Positions 34,063-39,926 of a stretch of 39,926 nucleotides of DNA are shown here, in pieces; within the stretch, counting starts at the first letter, position 1; each line of letters begins with the position of its first letter. The translations under genes and the position numbers were made by a program. The notes under the pieces are model-generated. The model made no database searches. It saw only the letters and a program-made list of their open reading frames with translations, and was not told where the DNA came from. Source of the stretch: JAQVWU01 sp964628455 (GTDB lineage: Bacteria; Bacillota; Clostridia; Oscillospirales; CAG-272); assembly GCA_964628455.1 (NCBI GenBank), contig CAZVPD010000014.1, forward strand, positions 1-39,926. Direction: 5' to 3'.

Positions 34063-34656
34063 ATGTATCATATCAGTTTATTACCCGTAAAGTACAAGCA
34101 GGCGATAACGGCGGAACGTAAAAAGAACGATGTCATCCTGTCTTTTATTTTTACCGTTATTATTTTAAGCATGCTCTATCTGCTGACATTTGTGGTGAAT
34201 GCTTCGGTCAAAAGCGATCTTGCTTCCGTCAAAGCGGAGAACGGAAGCCTGCTTGCCGAGATCGGCGCCTTAAGCGAATACCGCGGCATGCAGACGCAGA
34301 TATCCGGCATACATTCCGAGATCGTGACCCTTGCCGGCGAAGCGCCGTCTTTCCCGCGCGTGATCACGGAGATCACACAGTCAGTCCCGGATTCGCTTCA
34401 GATAACGGACATCACTTTTTATTACGAAAAAGATACGGGAGTTTCGAAGTTCGAGGTACTCGGTAATTCCGCGTATTACGATGACGTCGCGTCCTGGATC
34501 GATACGCTCAACGGGATCGAAAATATCGGCGAAGTTTTTTGCAGCTACACGACCTACAGCGATGCCGCGGAAAAGTCAAGGGTGCGGTTCGAACTGAAGA
34601 TGGACATACTGGATAAAAGCGCGGCGGATGATGTCGTCTGGCGCACGGGTGAATAG
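34063..34656 (+). CDS. pilN: PilN-like pilus assembly protein
   Basis: The 197-residue protein begins MYHISLLPVKYK, the counterpart of the PilN motif (I-N-L-L-P) that binds PilM. A membrane segment follows at about 26-47 and an outside coiled-coil and ferredoxin-like part contains VKAENGSLLAEIGALSEY. It links the cytoplasmic PilM to the PilO scaffold in the membrane. GGAGGA at 34054-34059 decides the ATG at 34063 over an earlier in-frame start. Only three bases separate it from the next gene. Confidence 0.82.
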   Translation: MYHISLLPVKYKQAITAERKKNDVILSFIFTVIILSMLYLLTFVVNASVKSDLASVKAENGSLLAEIGALSEYRGMQTQISGIHSEIVTLAGEAPSFPRVITEITQSVPDSLQITDITFYYEKDTGVSKFEVLGNSAYYDDVASWIDTLNGIENIGEVFCSYTTYSDAAEKSRVRFELKMDILDKSAADDVVWRTGE

Positions 34657-34659
34657 TTT

Positions 34660-35172
34660 ATGACAAAAAAGATCGATTCAAAAATACTGCTGATCCTGCT
34701 GCTCTTTGCGGTAAGCGCGGCGTTTGTCGTTTTTATTTTTAAGAATATCAACGAAACGTATGAGGTGAAGGCCGAAGTCGCCGGGGAGCGGCTGATCTCG
34801 GAGCAGTACCGCGGGGAAATTGCCCTGCTCAACAGTATCAGGGCGCAGGAAAAAGAGATCCGGAGCATCCTGCTTCAGTTCGGATATAAAATCCCCGCCT
34901 CCCCCGAAGAGGAGAAGATCATCGAATACATCAGCGGCGCCTCCGGCGAAGCCGAGTTGCTGGGGATCACATTTTCGGACCGCGTCCCGAATGACATCGC
35001 GGTCGAAATGCCTTTGAAAGTCACATTCAGAAGCGATTATTTTACCATGATCGAGATCATAAAGAATATCGTCGGCGCTCCCCGCCTGTATACCGTCCGC
35101 GACATCGACATCACGTCGTCCGACGGCCGGACGGTCAGTTATACGATCAATCTCAGCGCGTATTACGCGTGA
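34660..35172 (+). CDS. pilO: PilO-like pilus assembly protein
   Basis: The 170-residue protein has a basic start, a membrane segment (about 9-28), a coiled-coil stretch (about 30-75) and a ferredoxin-like C-terminal domain, the topology of PilO. Sequence conservation in this family is low, so the assignment rests mainly on topology and on its place after pilN and before pilB. It would dimerise with PilN to form the periplasmic-side (here outer-membrane-side) alignment scaffold. Confidence 0.75.
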   Translation: MTKKIDSKILLILLLFAVSAAFVVFIFKNINETYEVKAEVAGERLISEQYRGEIALLNSIRAQEKEIRSILLQFGYKIPASPEEEKIIEYISGASGEAELLGITFSDRVPNDIAVEMPLKVTFRSDYFTMIEIIKNIVGAPRLYTVRDIDITSSDGRTVSYTINLSAYYA

Positions 35173-35188
35173 ATAAACGGGTGGCAGA

Positions 35189-36895
35189 ATGAACAACGGA
35201 GGCAGTTCCAAAAAAGTCAGGGGGAAATCTTCCCTCGGCAGAGTTCTTGTCTCGACGGGCGTCATCACCGCCGATCAGCTCGATGAGGCGCTTGAGATCC
35301 AGAAGAAGACGTATAAAAAACTCGGTGAGATCCTGATCAAACTCGGGTACTGCACCGAAGAGAACATCGCGGGCGCCATGTCCCTGAATTACGGTTATCA
35401 GATGGTTTCGCTCAATGAGATCGGCATCGATATCGCGGCGGCGAGTCTGATAACACCCGAAAAAGCGAAAAAAAATCACCTTCTGCCCGTCATGAAGGAC
35501 GACAAATACCTGTATGTCGCGATGAAGTATCCCGACGATATCATCGCTATCGACGACCTGCAGCTGATGACCGGCTATGTGGTCAAGCCTATCATCGCCT
35601 TCGACTCCGAGCTGCAGGCTGCGATCGACAACTATGAAAAATCCACCCGCAGCGTCGTTGTCGACACGGCGGATGTCGAGGGAGTGGATAACGAAAACAT
35701 CGACCGCGGCGACGCGGACGAGAAACCGGCGGTCAATTTCGTCAATCAGATGATAGAGACCGCGGTCAAATCCAACGCGAGCGACATCCATTTCGAACCG
35801 CAGGAAAAATTTCTGCGCGTGCGTTTCCGCATAGACGGGGTACTGCACGAAGTCATGCAGCAGCCGCTGAAAATGCAGGCTTCGATCCTGTCCCGCATCA
35901 AGGTGATGGGGGGGATGGACATCGCGGAACGCCGCATACCCCAGGACGGGCGGGCGACCGTGCGCATCGAAGGCAGCGTCATCGATATCCGGATCGCATC
36001 CCTGCCGGGTGTCTACGGCGAAAAAATCACACTGCGCCTTCTGATACGGAACAAGCATGTGGTGACGATGAACGAACTCGGATTCAGCAAAAAAAACGAC
36101 GACATCATCAAAGAGGCGATAGCCCTCCCTTACGGGTTTATCATCATCACGGGTCCGACCGGAAGCGGCAAATCCACGACGCTCTACGCGCTTCTGTCCC
36201 ACCTCAACAAGGACGACAAAAACATCATCACGCTCGAGGATCCGGTGGAACGCCGTATCGCCGGCATCAACCAGGTCCAGCTGAATAACAGGGCGGGCAT
36301 GACTTTTTCCTCCGGACTGCGCTCGATCCTGCGCAGCGACCCCGACGTCATCATGGTGGGGGAGGTGCGCGACAAGGAAACGGCGAAGATCGCAGTCGAA
36401 TCCGCCCTGACCGGACACTTCGTTTTATCCACCCTTCACACCAACAACGCCGCCGCGTCGATCACCCGCCTCAACGAAATGGGCGTCGATCCCTTTCTGA
36501 TCTCCTCCTCGGTGATCGCGGTCATCGCCCAGCGTCTGGTCCGCGTGCTCTGCGTCAAATGCATGCAGCCGCACGTCTTCAAAAAAAAGGAGCTCCGCTC
36601 CCTGATCCCGGATTTCCCGTTCGACCCCGGAACCGGTGACGACAGCGAAGTGATCCTGTATCAGCCCAAAGGATGCATCTCCTGCAGCGGCACGGGCTAC
36701 AAAGGCAGACGGGGTGTTTACGAGATCCTGAAGATCACGCCGCTGATCCGGAACCTGATCCTTTCCGGCGCCTCCGAATACGACATCAGGGACACCGCCG
36801 CCGGCGAAGGCATGACGACGCTCCGCCAGGATGGCCTTCAGAAAGTCAAAGACGGGATCACGTCTTACGAAGATATGATCCGCGTCGTGATGTGA
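35189..36895 (+). CDS. pilB: Type IV pilus extension ATPase PilB (GspE family)
   Basis: The 568-residue protein has an N-terminal MshEN domain (about 15-150, with SLGRVLVSTGVITADQLDEA and a second LGEILIKLGYCTEENI repeat). The middle N2 domain has SDIHFEPQ and RVRFRIDG; the C-terminal motor has Walker A GPTGSGKST (322-330), Walker B DPDVIMVGEVRD (384-395) and the cysteine cluster C455, C458, C496, C499 for zinc. MshEN domains bind cyclic di-GMP through an RLGxxL-type motif; here the arginine position is Ser15, so binding is uncertain. It powers pilus extension and is the last gene of this operon. Confidence 0.95.
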   Translation: MNNGGSSKKVRGKSSLGRVLVSTGVITADQLDEALEIQKKTYKKLGEILIKLGYCTEENIAGAMSLNYGYQMVSLNEIGIDIAAASLITPEKAKKNHLLPVMKDDKYLYVAMKYPDDIIAIDDLQLMTGYVVKPIIAFDSELQAAIDNYEKSTRSVVVDTADVEGVDNENIDRGDADEKPAVNFVNQMIETAVKSNASDIHFEPQEKFLRVRFRIDGVLHEVMQQPLKMQASILSRIKVMGGMDIAERRIPQDGRATVRIEGSVIDIRIASLPGVYGEKITLRLLIRNKHVVTMNELGFSKKNDDIIKEAIALPYGFIIITGPTGSGKSTTLYALLSHLNKDDKNIITLEDPVERRIAGINQVQLNNRAGMTFSSGLRSILRSDPDVIMVGEVRDKETAKIAVESALTGHFVLSTLHTNNAAASITRLNEMGVDPFLISSSVIAVIAQRLVRVLCVKCMQPHVFKKKELRSLIPDFPFDPGTGDDSEVILYQPKGCISCSGTGYKGRRGVYEILKITPLIRNLILSGASEYDIRDTAAGEGMTTLRQDGLQKVKDGITSYEDMIRVVM

Positions 36896-36973
36896 AAAAC
36901 CGAATCATAAACAAAGTGTTTCTTTAAAATGTCGTTTTATGCCGGTTATTGTTAAAAATATTATAAAAAGCTC

Positions 36974-37002
36974 TTTACAAACGGGAAAAGCTGTGATACA
37001 AT
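36974..37002 (+). promoter_or_regulatory. Promoter of the pilin transcript
   Basis: TTTACA (36974-36979) and TACAAT (36997-37002) are 17 bases apart. Transcription would begin near 37009, giving a leader of about 350 bases before the pilin ATG at 37357. A 10-bp stem (CCGGTAAAAA at 37013-37022 with TTTTTATCGG at 37026-37035, one G-T pair) would form right at the 5' end of the RNA and may stabilise it. Confidence 0.65.
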
Positions 37003-37123
37003 TTCTGATATGCCGGTAAAAAGAGTTTTTATCGGATGTTCTTTGAAATATATCCCGAAATATTCCGGAATCGGACGGAATCATTCGAGCCATATATAAA
37101 AGTAGTGTTTGAAAGGGGTGACT

Positions 37124-37230
37124 TTCCGGTTATCCTGCATTTCAGCGAAAAGGTAAACCTGCCGAAAGACAGGGGCACAAAGCTAAAGGGCCTTAGGACG
37201 AAAGTCTATGGCAGCCAGTTACCGAAGGGA
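37124..37230 (+). ncRNA. Cyclic-di-GMP-I (GEMM-I) riboswitch upstream of the pilin gene
   Basis: The region shows the ordered GEMM-I landmarks: an AGGTAAACC strand, a stem CCTG/CAGG capped by a GAAA-type tetraloop (about 37158-37173), CACAAAGCTA, GGGCCTTA, a second stem GGAC-GAAA-GTC, ATGGCAGCC and GTTACCGAAGG. TTCcGGT near 37124 can pair with ACCGAA near 37221 to close P1. Directly behind is AGTGG and seven Ts (37234-37240). CCA (37215-37217) and TGG (37232-37234) could form a short imperfect stem that ends at this T run and would compete with the aptamer, suggesting a terminator that ligand binding prevents; that on/off reading is inference. A second hairpin GGGAAT/ATTCCC lies at 37255-37271. 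The aptamer controls the pilin gene 127 bases downstream. Confidence 0.88.
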
Positions 37231-37356
37231 GTGGTTTTTTTATGCCTTTTTTCAGGGAATGATTGATTCCCGGTAAAATATTTGTTCTTTTCCCGCGTAT
37301 TTTTATTCGTAAAATCATATTTCAAATCATACGATCATTCAGAAAGAGGTATTTCA

Positions 37357-37749
37357 ATGATGAAGCAAAAGAAAAGCAGAAAAGGTTTTACACTTGTTGA
37401 GTTAATGGTAGTCGTTGTCATCATCGGCATATTGACGGCTATAGCCATTCCGGTATACGGTTTAGTAACTGGCAATGCGGAAAAAAATGCTTGTATGGCA
37501 AATCAAAGGACGATCGATTCCGCGGTTGTTATGTATATGGCGGGCAAGCCCGCGACAGAGTTTCCTACTGTTGCTGAGCTTGTATCTGAAGGATACTTAG
37601 CGGAAGCACCGGTATGTCCTTCTACAGAAACCATGACCTATGCAATTGGAATTGACGGATTATGCAGAACAACCTGCGGCGAAGCCGGACATAAGCTTCA
37701 TCCTGATGAAGCGGTAACAACAGCAGAAACAACAGCAGAAACAACGTAA
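37357..37749 (+). CDS. pilA: Type IV pilin (major pilin candidate)
   Basis: The 130-residue protein has a class III signal: MMKQKKSRKG then cleavage before FTLVELMVVVVIIGILTAIA, with the Glu at mature position 5. The rest is a short globular pilin domain with four cysteines (C46 in NACMANQ, then C88, C103 and C107), which may form disulfides, and a C-terminal tail with the repeated sequence TTAETTAETT. AAGAGGT (37344-37350) is 6 bases before the ATG at 37357; 37360 is an alternative. It sits between pilB and pilT and is the direct target of the c-di-GMP riboswitch. It is processed by the PilD peptidase encoded downstream. Confidence 0.92.
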   Translation: MMKQKKSRKGFTLVELMVVVVIIGILTAIAIPVYGLVTGNAEKNACMANQRTIDSAVVMYMAGKPATEFPTVAELVSEGYLAEAPVCPSTETMTYAIGIDGLCRTTCGEAGHKLHPDEAVTTAETTAETT

Positions 37750-37787
37750 TAAATAATATACAGTCAAAATATTTATTAATAATTTTT
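37747..37787 (+). terminator. AT-rich hairpin at the end of the pilin gene
   Basis: TAATAAATA (37747-37755, including the stop) pairs with TATTTATTA (37770-37778), followed by ataaTTTTT. The stem is weak but could reduce read-through into pilT and keep pilin mRNA in excess. Confidence 0.4.
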
Positions 37788-37836
37788 GGCTATATGTAGA
37801 AATATTATTATCGCATAACTTTCAAAGGAATCCTAC

Positions 37837-38934
37837 ATGGGTATATTATCTCTGTTTGACATAACCTTTCCGGCGAGTGTTTCCGATATCCACCTGACTC
37901 CGGGCATTCAGCCTGTTATACGGGAGAACGGTCAGCTCAAAGAGCTGACCGATTTTCCCGTGCTTACGGGCGCGGATACGGAGGAGGCGGCACGCTTTCT
38001 GCTGAACGAGGCGCAGCTGGCCAAGCTCGAGAGGAACGGGGACGTCGACATCGCCCGCTTTTTCGGCGAGGACACGCGCGCGCGCATCAATGTGTTTAAG
38101 CAGCGCGGCACTTTCTGCATCGCCATCCGCGTGAACAACATGAATATCAAGAGCATCGAGGAACTCGGGCTTCCGACGTCCGTCGCAGAGGTCTGCAAGC
38201 TCAACCGCGGGCTGATCCTCGTGACCGGTCCGACCGGCAGCGGCAAGTCCACGACCATGGCTTCGCTGGTCGACCGCATCAACAGGACGCAGCGGACGCA
38301 TATCATCACCATCGAAGACCCGATCGAGTTTAATTTCAAGCACAACAAGTCGGTCATCGCGCAGCGCCAGATCGACGTCGACACCCCGACCTTCGCAGCC
38401 GGACTCAAATCGGTGCTGCGGCAGGACCCCGACGTCATCGTCGTCGGGGAGATGCGCGACCTCGAGAGCATCGCCACGGTTCTTACGGCTGCGGAAACGG
38501 GGCATCTCGTCATTTCCAGCCTGCATACGACAGGCGCCGCCAAGACCATCGACCGCATCATCGACGTGTTTCCCCCGAGCCAGCAGCAGCAGATCCGCAT
38601 TCAGGTCTCGACGGTGCTCCAGTGCGTCATATCGCAGCATCTGATCCCGCGCATCGACAAAAAGGGAAGGGTGCTCGCCTGCGAGATCATGTACAATATA
38701 CCGGCCGCGCAGAACCTGATCCGGTCCGAAAAGACGCATCAGCTGCAGAACATCCTGCTGACCAATGCCAAACTCGGGATGCAGTCGCTTGACAAGAGCA
38801 TCACCGATTATCTGCGGGACGGTTTGATATCGGACGAGGACGCGATGGTTTACAGCGTGGACAAAGAGAACATGCAGAAGACGATTCACGAGCTGTTCCC
38901 CATGAAGCGCAGGTCCGACGGCATGACGGTATGA
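37837..38934 (+). CDS. pilT: Type IV pilus retraction ATPase PilT
   Basis: The 365-residue protein has an N-terminal PAS-like domain with SVSDIHLTPG, Walker A GPTGSGKST (131-139), ITIEDPIEF with the Asp box, Walker B DPDVIVVGEMRD (197-208), SSLHTTGAAKTIDRI and the retraction-linked AIRNLIRE-type motif AAQNLIRSEK at about 290-299. Length and motifs are standard. PilT depolymerises the pilus and drives twitching. AAAGGA lies 7 bases before the ATG. The stop overlaps the next start (ATGA). Confidence 0.96.
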   Translation: MGILSLFDITFPASVSDIHLTPGIQPVIRENGQLKELTDFPVLTGADTEEAARFLLNEAQLAKLERNGDVDIARFFGEDTRARINVFKQRGTFCIAIRVNNMNIKSIEELGLPTSVAEVCKLNRGLILVTGPTGSGKSTTMASLVDRINRTQRTHIITIEDPIEFNFKHNKSVIAQRQIDVDTPTFAAGLKSVLRQDPDVIVVGEMRDLESIATVLTAAETGHLVISSLHTTGAAKTIDRIIDVFPPSQQQQIRIQVSTVLQCVISQHLIPRIDKKGRVLACEIMYNIPAAQNLIRSEKTHQLQNILLTNAKLGMQSLDKSITDYLRDGLISDEDAMVYSVDKENMQKTIHELFPMKRRSDGMTV

Positions 38935-39698
38935 ATGCTTTTGTATACATCGTCATTGCGCTGTATGGGCTTGTGATCGGGAGCTTTCTCAATGTTCTGA
39001 TCTACCGCGTACCGCTGGGTCTGGATGTCGTGGCAGGCAGGTCCTTCTGTCCCGCCTGCGGTCACGTGCTTTCTCCGGCCGATCTTTTCCCGGTGTTCAG
39101 CTGGTTGTTTCTGCGCGGCAGGTGCCGACACTGCGGAGCGAAGATCTCACCCCGCTACATGGCCGTCGAACTTCTAAACGCGCTGTTCTATGTCCTGTAT
39201 TTCGCGAAATTCGGTTTTTCTCCGGAAACGCCCGGCTTTTTCATCTTCGCTTCCTCACTGATCTGTATTTTCTTTACGGATACCGATCATATGCTGATAT
39301 TCGACCGCTTTAATCTTGCGATCGTTCTGGCGGGGATCCCGATGTTTTTCGGACAAAGCCTGCCGTATTACGAACGCATTCTGGGCTTTTTTTCGGTCAG
39401 CTCCGTCCTGCTTCTGATCTTTCTTTTTTCGGGAGGAAAAGCCATGGGCGGCGGGGATGTTAAGTTCACGGCTGCCGCGGGCCTTGTCCTCGGCTGGCAG
39501 AATTCCGTCCTCTCCCTTTTTCTCGCGGCTGTTATCGGGATCTTTGTGTATACTATTATATATCTGATAAACAAGTCAAAGAATAAAGAAACGGGCCGTA
39601 TCGTCCCTTTCGGCTCCTATCTTGCAGCCGCCATGCTCGTTTCATCTTTTCTCGGCGACGAGATCATCACCTTTTACCTGAATTTCTATAAAATATAA
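38931..39698 (+). CDS. pilD: Prepilin peptidase and N-methyltransferase PilD
   Basis: The 255-residue membrane protein has an A24-type N-terminal domain with GSFLNVLIYRVP, a zinc-binding pair of CxxC motifs (C40, C43, C65, C68) that marks the methyltransferase-competent form, and catalytic aspartates in the FTDTDHMLIFD segment (D117/D119) and in GGGDVKF (D176). About seven or eight membrane segments follow. It cleaves the pilin signal peptide and methylates the new N terminus. It overlaps pilT by four bases and closes the pilus locus. Confidence 0.95.
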   Translation: MNAFVYIVIALYGLVIGSFLNVLIYRVPLGLDVVAGRSFCPACGHVLSPADLFPVFSWLFLRGRCRHCGAKISPRYMAVELLNALFYVLYFAKFGFSPETPGFFIFASSLICIFFTDTDHMLIFDRFNLAIVLAGIPMFFGQSLPYYERILGFFSVSSVLLLIFLFSGGKAMGGGDVKFTAAAGLVLGWQNSVLSLFLAAVIGIFVYTIIYLINKSKNKETGRIVPFGSYLAAAMLVSSFLGDEIITFYLNFYKI

Positions 39699-39825
39699 AT
39701 TTATTCCGGTCCGTCCGGATCTTACGGTGTCAACACCCGGGTCCCGCTTCTGTCCGGTCCCGTTCTATATAGATATCTAAAAAAATCACAGCCCGCTTTT
39801 ATCCAAACGTTTTTTTTATTCGCAG

Positions 39826-39926
39826 GCTCCTTTTTCAAAGGAGCTGCCGCCCTTTAGGGCGGCTGAGAATTTGCTCCTGTCCCGAGGATTCGCTCCTGTC
39901 CCGAGGATTCGCTCCTGTCCCGAAGA
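39826..39926. repeat. Palindromic repeat and 19-bp tandem repeats at the window end
   Basis: GCTCCTTT/AAAGGAGC (39826-39833, 39837-39844) and GCCGCCC/GGGCGGC (39846-39852, 39857-39863) form two adjacent stems. They are followed by the unit gctcctgtcccgaggattc repeated from 39873 (39873-39891, 39892-39910, and a third cut by the window edge at 39926). Similar two-stem palindromes followed by short tandem units are scattered in intergenic regions of Clostridia. The array probably continues beyond the window. Confidence 0.75.

Noticed and set aside
35153..36418. 421-codon open frame opposite pilB
   Set aside because: Antisense to a highly conserved ATPase; no ribosome site and no recognisable domain.
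37036..37266. 76-codon open frame in the pilin leader
   Set aside because: It overlaps the c-di-GMP riboswitch aptamer exactly; the conserved RNA motifs explain the sequence better than coding does.
39873..39926. CRISPR repeats at the window end
   Set aside because: The 19-bp units abut without spacers, so this is a simple tandem repeat.

Overview
The window looks like a metagenome- or genome-derived chromosomal segment of an anaerobic Firmicute of class Clostridia. The best marker is the SCIFF peptide with its radical SAM maturase (10448-12047), a pair largely confined to Clostridia. Frequent TTG/GTG starts backed by strong GGAGG sites, an Obg-family YchF gene, and a Gram-positive style type IV pilus cluster fit this. 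Which genus cannot be decided from the sequence.

Layout. 1-2090: the edge of a cysteine-rich gene, then a complete IS5-like insertion sequence with terminal inverted repeats inside a duplicated TTAATTAA. 2215-6350: a carbohydrate-type ABC importer (membrane-anchored binding protein, a small membrane protein, two permeases). The first permease is interrupted by a frameshift and no ATPase is present. 6351-7902: an AT-rich scar with 92-bp tandem repeats leading into a chimeric reading frame, in which the N-terminal part of a glycoside-hydrolase-type protein is joined in frame to the second half of a serine recombinase domain. 7964-9836: a TIM-barrel sugar isomerase and a Gfo/Idh/MocA oxidoreductase. 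10021-12047: yajC and the SCIFF system.

12049-25000 is mostly glycan and sugar metabolism: GH38 alpha-mannosidase, GH43-like enzyme, a sulfotransferase-like protein, a flavin-reductase-like protein, a ThuA / Gfo-Idh-MocA / isomerase trio, an O-antigen-ligase-like membrane protein, a second ThuA protein and a GH29 alpha-L-fucosidase. The fucosidase and a flavodoxin-like gene have clear promoters overlapped by inverted repeats, so local repressors or activators probably act there. 25077-26811 is an ECF sigma factor with an anti-sigma-like membrane protein. 26958-31542 holds a HAD phosphatase, ychF and a two-component system.

31621-39698 is a compact type IV pilus locus: pilC-pilM-pilN-pilO-pilB from one promoter, then a second promoter with a long leader that contains a recognisable cyclic-di-GMP-I (GEMM) riboswitch in front of the major pilin gene, then pilT and pilD. 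This suggests that pilin supply is set by cyclic di-GMP while the assembly machine is transcribed separately. The window ends in palindromic and 19-bp tandem repeats.

The most notable observations are the riboswitch-controlled pilin, the glycosidase-recombinase chimera with its 92-bp repeats, the flanking inverted repeat at the fucosidase promoter, and the set of ThuA/oxidoreductase/isomerase genes that may form a 3-keto-glycoside pathway. I did not see tRNA, rRNA or CRISPR features.
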